Shown: positions 17,909-28,816 of the stretch, piece after piece
How positions within the stretch are numbered: position 1 is the first letter of the stretch
Layout: each line of letters opens with the position of its first letter
From: Asaia sp. W19
GTDB lineage: Bacteria; Pseudomonadota; Alphaproteobacteria; Acetobacterales; Acetobacteraceae
Reading direction: 5' to 3'
Assembly (NCBI RefSeq): GCF_003994335.1
Contig: NZ_PNQZ01000059.1
Coordinates: forward strand, 1-64,000
DNA length: 64,000 nt
Notes under the pieces: generated by a model
Database searches by the model: none
Told to the model about the DNA's origin: nothing
What the model saw: only the letters and a program-made list of their open reading frames with translations
Translations under genes and position numbers: made by a program

Positions 17909-18679
17909 CTATAGCTGGTTATGCGAAGACGCGTATGCGTCGTTCGCAGAAGCGGCGATGCCATGACAGGCATGGTCCTGAACCTCCTCGCCGGAAGCAC
18001 GGTCATCCCCTTGCGCCACGTCATCGAGGAGCGCGAAGCCTGAGCCCAGCGGGGCGAGGACAAGCGTATGATCACCCATATCCCGCTCGGGATGAGCCAG
18101 CGTAGCTGCCAGGATCCGGAAAGGCGATCCGTTCAGTGTCGCCAGATAGAGTGCGCGGTAGCGATGCCCATTGAACGCCTCAGGCAGATCCGACCAGGAC
18201 GGCCCGATCTGAGCCGCGTCCCGGTCCAGCAAAGCGCGCATGCGGGGCTCGAGACAATCAAGATGGATATGCAATTGATTCTGTGAGCGCCCCTTCTGCG
18301 AGTTGATTGCGAGAGAAAGCCGGGATTCAGGGATCGTCTGATGATAATCCCGCCCGACGCGCTCGCGATAGGCCCAGGCCGAAGCAAAGTAATTGGGCTG
18401 GTCGGACCTTAGCAGTGCCGGGCTTTCCATCCCCGTGACCTTTTCGGTCGGGATCAGCAGATACTGCCCCTTCCCCTCGATCGAATGCAGGAGTGCAATG
18501 CCGCGCTTGTCGTCATAGACCGCACAGGGCTTGAGACCATGCGCGCATTTCTGATGAACGAGCTTCCAAAGCACATCCGGATCGTGATCCTTGTGAATGA
18601 CGACCCCGGAAGATGCAGCATGGGCACTGCCGGCACCCAACATGCATGACAGGGCCAGACCCAGGAGGCTCTTCAGCAC
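17909..18679 (-). CDS. cdh: CDP-diacylglycerol diphosphatase
   Basis: A 256-residue CDP-diacylglycerol pyrophosphatase (PF02611-type, HIT-like), which hydrolyses CDP-diacylglycerol to phosphatidate and CMP. The N-terminal signal peptide or anchor (LLGLALSCMLGAGSAHA) places it at the periplasmic face of the inner membrane. Conserved features are HDPDVLWKLVHQKC, the HIT-like QNQLHIHLDC (catalytic His) near residue 137, and GDHTLVLAPL. The start overlaps the ppx stop by seven bases, so it is probably cotranscribed with ppk-ppx, an unusual partner for it. Confidence 0.88.
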   Translation of the reverse strand: MLKSLLGLALSCMLGAGSAHAASSGVVIHKDHDPDVLWKLVHQKCAHGLKPCAVYDDKRGIALLHSIEGKGQYLLIPTEKVTGMESPALLRSDQPNYFASAWAYRERVGRDYHQTIPESRLSLAINSQKGRSQNQLHIHLDCLEPRMRALLDRDAAQIGPSWSDLPEAFNGHRYRALYLATLNGSPFRILAATLAHPERDMGDHTLVLAPLGSGFALLDDVAQGDDRASGEEVQDHACHGIAASANDAYASSHNQL

Positions 18680-20223
18680 GAACGTGTCGCCGCAGCGAGA
18701 GTCATGCTCTGTCCCAGTCTCTCGAGGCGGCGCTTTACTCCGCCACCGGCAGCAAAGCTGCTCTGTGAATCATGGCTCAGCCAGAGCACGCCATCCTCGA
18801 TACTGAGTGAGGTGTTCTTGAGCAATGCGGCAGTACCACCACAGATTGTATAGGCCAGACGCAGCGCGAAACCGAGCTGGACGGCACGATCGCAATCATC
18901 GGGTGCGAGAAGCCGTCGCGAAACCTCCATCAGTGGATCCGCGGGATCGGCCTCGTAGCGCACGGCTAGAGTAAGGGCCACGAAGGCGCGTGCCTGATGA
19001 TCGAACCCGACACCATGCATGCGCATCACGCGCAGATAGGTCTGGGCGGCGCGATATTCCGGGTGGTCGAAGGAGCCAATATCGGACATGCGGCACGCCA
19101 TGTCGCGCAGGGCGGTTTCGGAGGGTGTTTCATGCGCGAAAAGCGGGGCGGTCCAGCGTACGAGATCGCCCGGCAATTCCATGCTGCGGCTCAGACGCTG
19201 CGAGGTCTCATCAGCCAGGGCACGGCAGGGATCGAGCGCAGCCACTGCCTGCCCAACCTTGCGCATGTACCAGCCTTCGCGCAGGCCATCGACGCTGAAG
19301 ACGATCTGGGATGGCTGCACGATGCGCATCAAGCGACGCAGCACGGTAGCCGAAAACGGGACATCATCGAGGCGTTTGCGGGGAAAGCCCGGGACCTTCT
19401 CCAGCATCTTGCGCGGCGTATCGATCAGCCAGGTGACCATCTCCCGCGCCTCGTCAGCACCCAGCGTGTAAAGGTGAACGATGTTGAGCGGATAATGTGT
19501 GCGCGCGATCTGCAGCCGTGCCAGTGCGCGGAAAGCCCCACCTACAAGATAAAGCGGCTTGCCCTTGAGCGCTGGCAGCCAGTCGACATCGTCCAGATCG
19601 GCCTCGACAACCTCACGCGCGCGCTTGAGATCACCACCCGAGCGGTCGGACAGGCGTATCACGCCGAGCGGCTTGGTGCAGGCCTCGTGATGCCGCCCCC
19701 CGGCCACGCGGATGAGTTCGAGAGAGCCACCGCCAATATCGGCCACGACGCCATCGGCATCCGGCAAGCCGCATAGCACACCCGTGGCGGCGTAATCAGC
19801 CTCTTCCTCACCCGAAAGAATGCGGATGGGCACATCCGGCATGCATTCATGCAGGGTCTCGACAAATTCACGACCGTTACTGGCATCGCGTACTGCCGCG
19901 GTCGCCAGCACCTCGAAAGGATGAGCGTCCATGGCGCGAGCGATCGCGTTGAAGCGGCTCATCACGTCGCGAGCAAGGCGCAACCCTTCCTCATTCAGAC
20001 GGCCCGTCTGCTCCAGACCGCGCCCAAGACGCAGTGTCGCCTTCTCGTTGAAGATCGGGATGGGGTTGCGGGTGACACCCTCGAATACAACCAGTCGAAC
20101 CGAGTTCGATCCAAGATCGACAATGGCCGCGCGATGATGGCCTTGCGGTGCGTCAGAACCCGTCACTCTACCCGTTTCCTCAATCTTCGCGGATGCGATC
20201 GGGCCGTTCACGACGACCCGCAT
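18673..20223 (-). CDS. ppx: Exopolyphosphatase / Ppx-GppA phosphatase
   Basis: A cytoplasmic phosphatase of the actin-like Ppx/GppA family that removes phosphate from polyphosphate or pppGpp. Key motifs are [17 protein letters not shown] (phosphate-binding loop 1), [23 protein letters not shown] and [12 protein letters not shown]. The C-terminal helical HD-like region runs from about residue 330 on. The start is uncertain: the ATG at 20223 has AGGA five bases before it and overlaps the ppk end by 44 bases, while a GTG at 20166 would begin 13 bases after the ppk stop. Pairing with ppk suggests joint control of polyphosphate level. Confidence 0.92.
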   Translation of the reverse strand: MRVVVNGPIASAKIEETGRVTGSDAPQGHHRAAIVDLGSNSVRLVVFEGVTRNPIPIFNEKATLRLGRGLEQTGRLNEEGLRLARDVMSRFNAIARAMDAHPFEVLATAAVRDASNGREFVETLHECMPDVPIRILSGEEEADYAATGVLCGLPDADGVVADIGGGSLELIRVAGGRHHEACTKPLGVIRLSDRSGGDLKRAREVVEADLDDVDWLPALKGKPLYLVGGAFRALARLQIARTHYPLNIVHLYTLGADEAREMVTWLIDTPRKMLEKVPGFPRKRLDDVPFSATVLRRLMRIVQPSQIVFSVDGLREGWYMRKVGQAVAALDPCRALADETSQRLSRSMELPGDLVRWTAPLFAHETPSETALRDMACRMSDIGSFDHPEYRAAQTYLRVMRMHGVGFDHQARAFVALTLAVRYEADPADPLMEVSRRLLAPDDCDRAVQLGFALRLAYTICGGTAALLKNTSLSIEDGVLWLSHDSQSSFAAGGGVKRRLERLGQSMTLAAATRSC

Positions 20224-22474
20224 CCTTGTCCTGCGGTTTTTCCCTGGCCGCCGAGCCACGCCCGGAAAGCGAGGGATTGTGCATGAAATACTCATGCGCC
20301 GAGAAGGGATTAGCCCCGGCAGACACACGATGCCAATCCCCCCGCGAGGAAAGCACCCAGCTTTGAAGCGTGTCACGTAAATCCATGGTCATGATCTGAC
20401 CCAGGATCTGGGCGTGGACGGTAGAGTTGAAGATCGGAACCATGGCCTCGACCCGGCGGTCCATGTTGCGTCCCATCCAGTCGGCGGAGGAAATGAACAG
20501 CTTCGCCTTGTGCGATGGCATGCGGTGCCCATTGCCAAAGGCAAAAATGCGCGCATGTTCCAGAAAACGACCGACAATCGAGCGTATCTCGATATTCTCC
20601 GAAAGACCCGGCACGCCTGGGCGCAGACAGCAAATGCCACGCACAATGCCGACGATCTTCACCCCGGCGCGCGAGGCGCGATACAGCATGTCAATAAGCG
20701 AGGGGTCGACCAGCGAGTTCATCTTCAGCCAGATCTTTGCGGGACGCCCTGCCTTTGCATGAGCGATCTCGCCATCGATCAGATCCATCAGCGTTTCGCG
20801 CAGCGTGATGGGCGCAAAGGCCAGTGCCTCCATGTCCACCGGGGTCGCATAGCCTGTCATATAGTTGAACAGCTTGGCCGAATCGCTGGCCAGTTGGGGG
20901 TCGCAGGTAAAGAATGACAAATCGGTATAGATACGCGCGGTAATCGGATGATAATTCCCCGTGCCGAAATGCGCGTAGGAACGCAGCCCCCCCGCCTCAC
21001 GACGAACGACGAGGCTGAGCTTCGCGTGGGTCTTGAGATGGGTAAAGCCAAAAACGACCTGTACCCCCGCCGATTCGAGGGACCGGGCCAGACGGATATT
21101 GGCCTCTTCATCGAAGCGCGCGCGCAGCTCGACCATGGCCGTGACCGATTTGCCGAGTTCTGCCGCCTCGATCAGCGCGCGCACGATCGGACTATCGCGT
21201 GACGTGCGATAGAGGGTTTGCTTGATGGCGACGACATTGGGATCGAGCGCTGCCTGCTTGAGGAATTGCACCACCACATCGAAGCTCTCGAAGGGGTGAT
21301 GGACCACAATATCCTTGGCGCGGATGGCCGCGAAGCAGTCACCGTCGTAATCGCGAATACGCTCGGGGAAGCGCGCCTTATAGGGCTTGAACAGCAGATC
21401 AGGGCGATCCGAAACAATCATCTGCTTCAGATCGACCACGCCGATCATGTCGGGCTGCACGACGACGTCATCCTTGGCGACATCGAGTTCCTCGGCGAAC
21501 TCTCGTCCCATGCTCTCGGGTATGGAGGCGTCGAGTGCGAGATGGATGCCCACGCCGCGTCGGCGCTGCTTGAGCGCGGTCTCGTAGGAAAGAACCAGAT
21601 CCTCCGCCTCGTCCTCGAACTCCACATCGGAATCGCGGATGATGCGCAATACTCCGCCCTCAGCAATCTCCATGCCGGGAAACAGACGATCTATGTGCAG
21701 GCGAATGACATCTTCCAACGCCACGAAACGCACATCGGGGCGGATTTCGGGCTCCTCTCTATGCGGTGCAGGGAGACGAATGAAGCGGTCGATCTGTTGC
21801 GGCAGAAGGATGAGCGCATCCATCGAAAAACCGGGAATGGTCGGGTCGATCAGTCGGAGCGCCAGCGCCATGCCCAGATTGGGGATGAACGGCATGGGGT
21901 GAGAAGGGTCGATGGCAAGCGGGGTGAGAACCGGATAGATTTCGTCCTCGAACTTGGCCGCAATGCTTTTGCGTTCGGCCTCGGTGAGTTCCTCTCGCGT
22001 GCAGAGCCTGAGCCCCGCCTGAGCCAACTCCCCACGGAGCAGACGCCAGATGCGCTGCTGGGCCGCGAAAAGCTTGGCGGCGCTGCGACGCACGCTGGTG
22101 AGCTGGCGCGCAGGTGTCAGCCCGTCTGCCGAGGGTGCGACCAGCCCTTCCCGCACCTGACCAACGAGACCGGCGACACGCACTGAATAAAATTCATCGA
22201 GATTACTGGCACTGATCGACAGGAAACGCAGCCGCTCCAGCAAAGGATGACGGCTGTTTTCAGCCTCCTCGATCACGCGCTGGTTAAAATCGAGCCAGGA
22301 TAATTCGCGGTTGATGAAGCGCGCCGGTGAGGTGACGATTCCCGGATCGGGGATACGCGCCACCGCCCGCGTAGCGCGAGAGGCACGAGGGCGCCTGTTT
22401 CCGGCTGGTCGGGCAGCCTTGAGAGGGGCTGCCTTTGGATCCTTGACCGAATCCTTTTCCGAAGACGACGTCAC
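20180..22474 (-). CDS. ppk1: Polyphosphate kinase 1
   Basis: A 764-residue enzyme that reversibly makes polyphosphate from ATP at the membrane. The N-domain motif [15 protein letters not shown] is followed by the [14 protein letters not shown] block. The catalytic region carries the autophosphorylated His in [11 protein letters not shown], plus [11 protein letters not shown] and the later [18 protein letters not shown] motif. The GTG start at 22474 is preceded by AGGAAA. An Ala/Arg-rich N-terminal extension of about 50 residues precedes the conserved domain. Directly followed by ppx. Confidence 0.97.
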   Translation of the reverse strand: MTSSSEKDSVKDPKAAPLKAARPAGNRRPRASRATRAVARIPDPGIVTSPARFINRELSWLDFNQRVIEEAENSRHPLLERLRFLSISASNLDEFYSVRVAGLVGQVREGLVAPSADGLTPARQLTSVRRSAAKLFAAQQRIWRLLRGELAQAGLRLCTREELTEAERKSIAAKFEDEIYPVLTPLAIDPSHPMPFIPNLGMALALRLIDPTIPGFSMDALILLPQQIDRFIRLPAPHREEPEIRPDVRFVALEDVIRLHIDRLFPGMEIAEGGVLRIIRDSDVEFEDEAEDLVLSYETALKQRRRGVGIHLALDASIPESMGREFAEELDVAKDDVVVQPDMIGVVDLKQMIVSDRPDLLFKPYKARFPERIRDYDGDCFAAIRAKDIVVHHPFESFDVVVQFLKQAALDPNVVAIKQTLYRTSRDSPIVRALIEAAELGKSVTAMVELRARFDEEANIRLARSLESAGVQVVFGFTHLKTHAKLSLVVRREAGGLRSYAHFGTGNYHPITARIYTDLSFFTCDPQLASDSAKLFNYMTGYATPVDMEALAFAPITLRETLMDLIDGEIAHAKAGRPAKIWLKMNSLVDPSLIDMLYRASRAGVKIVGIVRGICCLRPGVPGLSENIEIRSIVGRFLEHARIFAFGNGHRMPSHKAKLFISSADWMGRNMDRRVEAMVPIFNSTVHAQILGQIMTMDLRDTLQSWVLSSRGDWHRVSAGANPFSAHEYFMHNPSLSGRGSAAREKPQDKDAGRRERPDRIRED

Positions 22475-22575
22475 GCGATGCGTTTCCTGTTTCTATCCAA
22501 TGAGTAACCGCAGCATCGACGCAGAAGACACCCCGCGTCAAACCCCTTCACCTAATCATCATAAACACAAGCCGG

Positions 22576-23307
22576 TCATGAGAGGCTTTCATCTTCTGCG
22601 AAGAGCAATCCAGACAGAGCCTCGCGTGCCAACCCGATTGTCAGGGGCTTCTTATGCGCGAGGGTCGCGCGGTCCAGACACTCCACCGCCTCGACCATGG
22701 CATCTCCGGTTCGAGGCAGATGACACATCAGCCAGTCCAAAATCGGCTTGGAAACCACCATCTGCCGTTCTGCGATCAGGCGGAGCAGCAGGGCGAAACG
22801 CAGAGTATCTTCAGGAGGCATGATCGGGACGAGCGTTACCGCCCGCAAACGGCTGGCCAGGTCGGGCAGGATGATCGGCATGCGGTTGGGCGGCAATCGG
22901 GACGCCATCAGTACCGTGATGCGATGCTCGCGCGCCAGATTGAGCAGGTGAAGAACCGCGCGTTCCGATGTTACCCGCTCCAGATGATCGAGGGCGAGCG
23001 CCAAGGGTGCGTTCGCCGCGATTTCCGCCAGATCCGATACATCGAGACCCGCGGCATCGAGCACGCGCGCCTGACGACGGGCGGCCCATATATGCAGCAG
23101 GTGCGACTTCCCACAGGTATCCGCCCCGTGGATTAGCAGCCGCCGGTCCGGCCAGCCTGTCTGGTTCAGCCAATGGCGCGCCTGTGCATTTGAAGCCGCC
23201 GGAACGAAATGGCGCTCGGCGACGCTGGCGGGTGGCCGCAGCGCAAGAGCAAGCTGCAAGGCACTGGCCTTTGGCAGCAATCCGTCATTTCCCGCCTCTT
23301 TGTCCAT
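22576..23307 (-). CDS. hdaA: DnaA-related regulatory protein HdaA
   Basis: A 243-residue AAA+ protein related to DnaA domain III but lacking the DNA-binding domain IV. In Alphaproteobacteria such proteins promote hydrolysis of DnaA-bound ATP and restrain re-initiation. The Walker A-like loop is [15 protein letters not shown] (about residue 57); sensor-type Arg residues follow in [14 protein letters not shown]. The ATG at 23307 is preferred to longer in-frame starts because it begins near the DnaA-like [12 protein letters not shown] region. It lies divergent from purM and upstream of ppk, an order common in this class. Confidence 0.87.
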   Translation of the reverse strand: MDKEAGNDGLLPKASALQLALALRPPASVAERHFVPAASNAQARHWLNQTGWPDRRLLIHGADTCGKSHLLHIWAARRQARVLDAAGLDVSDLAEIAANAPLALALDHLERVTSERAVLHLLNLAREHRITVLMASRLPPNRMPIILPDLASRLRAVTLVPIMPPEDTLRFALLLRLIAERQMVVSKPILDWLMCHLPRTGDAMVEAVECLDRATLAHKKPLTIGLAREALSGLLFAEDESLS

Positions 23308-23402
23308 CCAATAGCCGTTCCGGTCCTTTCCGAGCCGGGTCGGCTCCATTAGAAGGACTGATGATAACGCAACCGGCCAGGTTTTTCGAGCGAGGCGACA
23401 GC

Positions 23403-24461
23403 ATGACCGACCCAATCTCTCCTTCAGCTAGCTATCGGGACTCCGGGGTCGATATCGAGGCGGGCGATGCGCTGGTCGAGGCGATCAAGCCCGCCGCAAA
23501 ATCCACCGATCGTCCCGGTACGATGGGGGGGCTTGGTGGTTTCGGCGCGTTGTTCGACCTCAAGGCAGCCGGGTTCACCGATCCGGTCCTGGTCAGTTGC
23601 ACCGATGGCGTCGGCACCAAGCTGATGGTCGCCATCGAGAGCGGGCAGCATGACACGGTCGGTATCGACCTCGTGGCAATGTGCGTGAACGATCTCGTGG
23701 TGCAGGGTGCACAGCCCCTGTTCTTTCTCGACTATCTCGCGACCGGAAAACTCTCGGTGGAGGACGCCGCGCGCGTGATCAAGGGCATCGCCCAGGCCTG
23801 CCGCGATACGGATTGCGCCCTGGTCGGCGGTGAAACTGCAGAGATGCCCGGTATGTACGAGGCGGGGCATTACGATCTCGCCGGGTTCAGCGTCGGGGCT
23901 GCCGAGCGCTCCGCCTTGCTCCCTGCGGGGATTGCAGAGGGCGACACGCTGATCGCGCTGCCCGCGAGCGGTGTGCATTCCAACGGTTACTCCCTGGTGC
24001 GCAGCATCAAGGCGATGAGTGGTCTGGAATGGAACAGCGAAGCCCCGTTCGAGCCAGGCAGCACGCTGGCAGAGGCGCTGCTGCGCCCAACGGCGCTCTA
24101 TGTCCGCACGGTCATGGCCTTGCATCATGCCGGTCTGCTTCATGGCTGCGCCCATATCACCGGCGGTGGCCTGCCCGGAAACCTGCCCCGCGTTCTGCCC
24201 GAGGGTCTGGGCGTACAGATCGAGGCCGATACATGGCCCGTGCCGCCGGTATTCCGCTGGCTTGCCACGACAGGCAATGTCGCCCATGACGAAATGCTCA
24301 AGGTCTTCAATTGCGGCATCGGCATGGTGCTGATCACGCCGGAGCCCGACAAAGTCCTAGCGCTCCTCGCCGAGCGCGGCGAGAAAGGTTACCGGATCGG
24401 CGATGTCACCGCCAATGGTCCGCGCTATGCCCTGGATGGCAAGGTCGATTTCGCCCTATGA
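23403..24461 (+). CDS. purM: Phosphoribosylformylglycinamidine cyclo-ligase
   Basis: AIR synthetase, 352 residues, which closes the imidazole ring in purine biosynthesis using ATP. Motifs include [55 protein letters not shown] and [16 protein letters not shown]. The frame is open far upstream, but the ATG at 23403 with GAGGCG before it gives the standard N-terminus. The stop overlaps the purN start (ATGA), so purM and purN are coupled. Divergent from hdaA. Confidence 0.98.
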   Translation: MTDPISPSASYRDSGVDIEAGDALVEAIKPAAKSTDRPGTMGGLGGFGALFDLKAAGFTDPVLVSCTDGVGTKLMVAIESGQHDTVGIDLVAMCVNDLVVQGAQPLFFLDYLATGKLSVEDAARVIKGIAQACRDTDCALVGGETAEMPGMYEAGHYDLAGFSVGAAERSALLPAGIAEGDTLIALPASGVHSNGYSLVRSIKAMSGLEWNSEAPFEPGSTLAEALLRPTALYVRTVMALHHAGLLHGCAHITGGGLPGNLPRVLPEGLGVQIEADTWPVPPVFRWLATTGNVAHDEMLKVFNCGIGMVLITPEPDKVLALLAERGEKGYRIGDVTANGPRYALDGKVDFAL

Positions 24462-25030
24462 ACAAAACGCCTATTGCCGTTCTCATCAGTGGGCGCGGCA
24501 GCAACATGAACGCGCTGATCGAGGCATGCGCGCGGTCAGAATACCCGGCGCGCATCGCTCTGGTGCTGAGCAACAATCCCGACGCAGCGGGGCTCGAAAC
24601 GGCGCGTCAGGCGGGACTGGCGACATTGGCGATCGATCACCGCCTTTTTCCGAAGGATCGCACGGGACATGAAAAGGCCATTGATGAGGCGCTGACCAGG
24701 GCCGGCGTGAAGGTGGTCTGTCTTGCTGGCTACATGCGTGTCCTGACCCCCTATCTGGTGGGGCGCTGGAGTGGTCACATGCTCAATATCCATCCAAGCC
24801 TCCTCCCCCTCTACCCTGGCCTCGACACTCATGAACGGGCACTCGCAGCGGGCGATTCCCGTCATGGCTGCACCGTTCATCTGGTTACGGATGGGGTTGA
24901 CGAAGGCCCAATCCTTCAGCAGGCGGAAGTTCCGATCCTGTCTGGGGATACTGCCGATAGCCTGGCAAAGCGTGTGCTCGAACAGGAGCATCAGCTTTAT
25001 CCGGCAGCGCTCGCGGCCTTCCTGTCCTGA
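24458..25030 (+). CDS. purN: Phosphoribosylglycinamide formyltransferase
   Basis: GAR transformylase, 190 residues, which transfers a formyl group from 10-formyltetrahydrofolate to GAR in purine synthesis. Conserved parts are [16 protein letters not shown], the active-site Asn/His in [15 protein letters not shown], and the Asp in [13 protein letters not shown]. It overlaps purM by four bases. A strong hairpin follows 15 bases after the stop. Confidence 0.98.
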   Translation: MNKTPIAVLISGRGSNMNALIEACARSEYPARIALVLSNNPDAAGLETARQAGLATLAIDHRLFPKDRTGHEKAIDEALTRAGVKVVCLAGYMRVLTPYLVGRWSGHMLNIHPSLLPLYPGLDTHERALAAGDSRHGCTVHLVTDGVDEGPILQQAEVPILSGDTADSLAKRVLEQEHQLYPAALAAFLS

Positions 25031-25045
25031 AACAACCGTATCACG

Positions 25046-25074
25046 AATAAGCCCGGTCTATTGCCGGGCTTATT
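25046..25074. terminator. Bidirectional terminator between purN and the DUF2142 gene
   Basis: Arms of 11 bases, AATAAGCCCGG and CCGGGCTTATT, pair around a seven-base loop. The AT-rich stem ends give a short U-rich tail in both directions. It separates the convergent purN and DUF2142 genes. Confidence 0.75.
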
Positions 25075-25089
25075 TATGCGCGCTGCGTA

Positions 25090-26481
25090 TCACCAATATC
25101 GCGCGGCAAGAACGCAGGTCAGCGCCAGTGTGTCTGCGGCCAGAAACAATGCCGTCACTGCCATAATGCCCTGATGCATCAGGCGGGATGCGCCTATCTG
25201 CCCCGCACGTGCTGCTCGAGGAAAAGCGACGACGAGAAAGGGCGCGATGGGCAGGAAATATCGCCCCTGTATCCCATCGACAACCGGTGCCCCCACCGGC
25301 GTCCAGATTACGTAGATCGAGAAATACACAGCTCCGACAGCCAGCAACATCGCGAGAATCGTCACGCTTACACTTGTGAGTGATTGAAGCGCCGCACGCT
25401 CCCGCAAGCCAGGCAACAAACTAACGGCAACGGCGAGGACTACAGCGAGATAGATCAGACGGTAATATCCGTGAGGGAGAACGATATCCAACCAACCGAG
25501 GACGCCAAAGAACTCATGGATCGTATGGCCAAGATTGCTGCGCAGTGACCGCACAGCCAGCCGAGGGAGATCAAAAGGATGGCTTAGAATCCACGCGATC
25601 TGACCGCTATCGGATACGCCAGTCCGATCAGTAAACTCGATTTTTGTAGGTTTCAGCGCGAGCCGGTTCCATATCTCAAAGGCCGCGACACTACATGCAA
25701 ACGGAATGCCTCGAACAAGCCGCGCATTTGGCAGGCTAAGTCCCAGCGGTACCAGGCTACAAAGCAAGAGTGGCGGCTTACTAATCGTCAAGATGCCGAA
25801 GAGAATACCGATCCCGACCCAAGCGCGAATTCCACCGGGATTATCCCGGTCAAAACGGGTGATGAGAGCCGCTGTCAGTACCGAGAGCCCGATCAGAACG
25901 CCATCCTGGGAGCAGGAGCCACCCAGGGCAAGCGCCATCGGCAGGCTAGAGAGCACGATCAACAGCAATGTGCCGCGCCGCGCCAAGGCTATACCGAGGG
26001 CGCAAAGCGCCAGCATCGACGCCATATTGGCGAGCCGGACAAGATAGAGGGTGTCGATGATCCTGAAATGCGCATGACGTCCTATCCAAGTGACGAACGC
26101 GGCCGGAAGATAGGTGACAGGCGCGTAGATGACGGTGTTAGGAAACGAGAACCAGCTTCTCTGATCGGCCCAGCGCCTCTCGGAAAGAGCCAGAAACTCA
26201 GTCATCGGCATTTTCATGGCGGTATTGGAGTGCAGATCGCCGAGCAATTCCAACTCACTCGGAAAATTCTCAGCCAGATAGCCACCAGCCTCCCGCGTGC
26301 CTTTCTTGAACCCGACAATCCCGCCTTGGGAGATCTGGGTGATGCGCGCGAAATGATTGCGTTCATCTGGCACCTGCCCCGGCGGAGTCAGCAGAATGCA
26401 GGCCATTCCCATAAGCGCAGCAAAGAACAGATAAAGGATCGCCGGTGAAACCAGCGGCAGGGTTTTCAGGCGCGCGAACAC
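25090..26481 (-). CDS. DUF2142 family polytopic membrane protein
   Basis: A 463-residue protein with about ten predicted membrane helices, matching the DUF2142 family. The family opening is visible: a first helix followed by PPGQVPDERNHFARI and a large periplasmic loop (residues 45-130) before the next helices. DUF2142 proteins have a GT-C-like layout and are often found with surface polysaccharide genes; the reaction is unproven. The GT2 glycosyltransferase gene ends at 27524-26538 just upstream on the same strand, so the two may act together on lipid-linked or surface glycans. Confidence 0.8.
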   Translation of the reverse strand: MFARLKTLPLVSPAILYLFFAALMGMACILLTPPGQVPDERNHFARITQISQGGIVGFKKGTREAGGYLAENFPSELELLGDLHSNTAMKMPMTEFLALSERRWADQRSWFSFPNTVIYAPVTYLPAAFVTWIGRHAHFRIIDTLYLVRLANMASMLALCALGIALARRGTLLLIVLSSLPMALALGGSCSQDGVLIGLSVLTAALITRFDRDNPGGIRAWVGIGILFGILTISKPPLLLCSLVPLGLSLPNARLVRGIPFACSVAAFEIWNRLALKPTKIEFTDRTGVSDSGQIAWILSHPFDLPRLAVRSLRSNLGHTIHEFFGVLGWLDIVLPHGYYRLIYLAVVLAVAVSLLPGLRERAALQSLTSVSVTILAMLLAVGAVYFSIYVIWTPVGAPVVDGIQGRYFLPIAPFLVVAFPRAARAGQIGASRLMHQGIMAVTALFLAADTLALTCVLAARYW

Positions 26482-26537
26482 GCGATCAAAACTCTGCTGA
26501 AGGGCGGAGAATCAAAGATGCCTGCACCGTCATGACA

Positions 26538-27524
26538 TCACGCATCCAAGCAGGGCGGAGCCTGCAAGGCGAGATAGGCGAGACGCTTGTTTTCCTGACG
26601 GCCAAGAGTGACGCTGTTCAGGATCAGGCCGCAAACCAGAGACAGGGCGGCCAGAAGCTCGAGCCCCATCGCAAGCACCGCCGAGGGAAGATGCGGCACG
26701 GAGTGTGTCTCGACAAAATCAAGCACCGATCGCATCCCGACCAGCATTCCGATCACCGCAAGAACGACCCCGATCATCCCGAAGAACAGGAACGGACGCT
26801 CCTGCTTGAGCAGATTGACGATCGTCCCCAGGATCCTGAAGCCGTCGCGATAGGTGTTCAACTTCGAGAACGAGCCCTCAGGACGTTCGATATAGCGCGT
26901 CTCGACCTCGCCCATGGACATATTGAGCTGAAGCGTATGAACGGTGAACTCCGTTTCGGTTTCGAACCCGGCTGACAGCGCAGGGAAGGATTTGACGAAA
27001 CGCCGGCTGAACACCCGGTAGCCGGAGAGCATATCGGACTGCCCTCGCCCGAAAAGATTGACCACGAGCCCGGTGAGCACCTTGTTGCCCAGTACATGGC
27101 CAGGACGATAGGCTGCCGCTTCTTCATGGATGCGCACGCCCATCACCGTGTCGTGACCATTCTCCAGCGCGAGGCGTACCATTTTTGGTGCGGCCTGGGC
27201 CTCATAGGTTCCATCGCCATCAATCAGCACATAGAAATCGGCCTCGATATCCGCAAACATGCGGCGTATGACATGGCCCTTACCCTGAAGGCGCTCACGC
27301 CGCGTAATCGCCCCCGCCGCGCGGGCCAGTTCCATCGTCCGGTCGGTCGAATTATTGTCATAGACGTAGATCGCGGCGTCAGGAAGGGCGGTACGCATGT
27401 CACGTACCACCCCGGCAATCGTCACTTCCTCATTATAGCAGGGAATGAGCACGGCGATCCGGTGGGCGGACAGTGACAAGGGACTGCCTACTGCGGAATC
27501 CGGGCGTGGGGTTTCGGCCTGCAT
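26538..27524 (-). CDS. Glycosyltransferase family 2, membrane-anchored
   Basis: A 328-residue GT2 enzyme of the polyprenyl-phosphate sugar transferase type. The GT-A domain covers about residues 18-235: IAVLIPCYNEEVTIAGVV, YVYDNNSTDRTME, the DXD-like LIDGDGTYEA, and GQSDMLSGYRVFSRRFVK. Two hydrophobic segments follow (about 245-265 and 280-305), as in GtrB/DPM1-like proteins that hand a sugar to undecaprenyl phosphate. The ATG at 27524 is taken because the longer version adds only unconserved residues. Likely partner of the downstream DUF2142 protein. Confidence 0.88.
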   Translation of the reverse strand: MQAETPRPDSAVGSPLSLSAHRIAVLIPCYNEEVTIAGVVRDMRTALPDAAIYVYDNNSTDRTMELARAAGAITRRERLQGKGHVIRRMFADIEADFYVLIDGDGTYEAQAAPKMVRLALENGHDTVMGVRIHEEAAAYRPGHVLGNKVLTGLVVNLFGRGQSDMLSGYRVFSRRFVKSFPALSAGFETETEFTVHTLQLNMSMGEVETRYIERPEGSFSKLNTYRDGFRILGTIVNLLKQERPFLFFGMIGVVLAVIGMLVGMRSVLDFVETHSVPHLPSAVLAMGLELLAALSLVCGLILNSVTLGRQENKRLAYLALQAPPCLDA

Positions 27525-27678
27525 CACTCTCTCTATGAAACGATCCTGATACCGGGCTCCTAGCATCTCGACACAGGCGACGCCAGATCATCCCGCTCGC
27601 GACCCCGGCCCCATCCCGGTAGGAGGATCAGCAATATGCCGATCATGACATCAAGAATGCGGCGCGTATCCCGCTCTC

Positions 27679-28509
27679 CTATCCGACAGGACTCATATGG
27701 CTGCGCAGAATCGTCTGAAGTCTGGGCAAGAGATCCTGGGGGTCCTGCTCCCAAAGCGCCGGACTGATCAACTCGATCGACCAAGGCCCCTCATACCCAC
27801 TGGAGCGCACGGCCTCGGACCATGCCGGAAGATCGATTTCACCCTGCCCTGGCAGACAGGAACGCAGCACGGTTTCATCCCACGCCTCCCCCGCAGCAGG
27901 ACGACGCCCATCGCAGAAATGCACACCGAAAATCCGCGCAGGATCGAGCCGCGCAACGTCTTCGGGAGTCGCGCCAACTGCATGGAAATGCCAGAAATCA
28001 ACGACCACGCCGATATTGGGCGCGCCGACGCGATCGAAGACTTCCTGCGCCTGGCTGAGGGTTCGAAACTGCGTGAAAGCGGGTAATTCGATCATGAAGC
28101 GAATGCCATGGTCGCGCCCGATCGCGGCGATAGCCCCTATATTGCGGACCATGATGTCCATGATCCGCTCTCGCGGCAGATGATCGATACCATTTCGGGG
28201 AAGCACCATCACGGTTGCTGCACCGAGCGCTTCGGCCTCGCGCGAGATCTTCCTTGCCTCCTGTAAAAGCGCCTCAAACTCTGAAGAGTCATGACGCTCG
28301 ATGTGGTCGAGCGCGCTGACATAACTGACGCGCAGCCCTGCTGCGTTCACATGTTGCCGCACATCTTCCAGAGTGCCGCCACAGGCGAGGTAACGGGCCA
28401 GTTTGGGATAGAAGATTTCGAGATCGTCAAAACCTGCCTGAGCGGCGACACGGATATCGGTGATCAGATTATTATGAAAACTGGAAATACCATGAAGGGC
28501 CGTACGCAT
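27679..28509 (-). CDS. Sugar phosphate isomerase/epimerase (TIM-barrel)
   Basis: A 276-residue AP endonuclease 2-type TIM barrel, the family of hydroxypyruvate isomerases, tagatose epimerases and inosose dehydratases. Metal-binding candidates are the Glu in IRFMIELPAF, Asp/His in GVVVDFWHFHAVG, His/Asp in FGVHFCDGRR, and Glu in GPWSIELIS. The ATG at 28509 has AGGACA nine bases before it. It is transcribed away from an MFS sugar transporter, with a palindrome between, so it probably processes the imported sugar or a derivative. The exact substrate cannot be read from sequence. Confidence 0.85.
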   Translation of the reverse strand: MRTALHGISSFHNNLITDIRVAAQAGFDDLEIFYPKLARYLACGGTLEDVRQHVNAAGLRVSYVSALDHIERHDSSEFEALLQEARKISREAEALGAATVMVLPRNGIDHLPRERIMDIMVRNIGAIAAIGRDHGIRFMIELPAFTQFRTLSQAQEVFDRVGAPNIGVVVDFWHFHAVGATPEDVARLDPARIFGVHFCDGRRPAAGEAWDETVLRSCLPGQGEIDLPAWSEAVRSSGYEGPWSIELISPALWEQDPQDLLPRLQTILRSHMSPVG

Positions 28510-28581
28510 GACGTCTTGTCCTTTGAGCTTCGTTTCGGGGAGGAGTGCCCCTTTGGGACGTACTTCTCGAACCACTCAGAA

Positions 28582-28595
28582 CGTGACCGGTCACG
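28582..28595. promoter_or_regulatory. 14-bp palindrome between divergent sugar genes
   Basis: CGTGACCGGTCACG is a perfect palindrome with the central CG typical of LacI-family operators. It sits 73 bases before the isomerase start and 222 bases before the transporter start. The regulator gene is not adjacent. The rest of the 28510-28816 gap holds no gene. Confidence 0.5.
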
Positions 28596-28816
28596 CTGCT
28601 CTGGCCCATGCAGGTCTTGATGGAAAACCATCGAAATCGCCATTCGCTTTCCGCGCCCAAGCCCTAGGCTCAGAAAGTTACATGAATGTCATATTCGAGG
28701 TTATCCATGTCTCACAGGGCATTTCTTCTTATTCAGCCGCGGTCGCGCATTGCGCCGGGGTGCTTCGATGATCCCTCCCCAAGGCTTCCCTCTGCCTGTT
28801 ACCGGAGGGTATGGCC

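Noticed and set aside
23424..24287. 287-codon minus-strand frame inside purM
   Set aside because: It lies wholly within a strongly conserved purM and has no recognisable motif.
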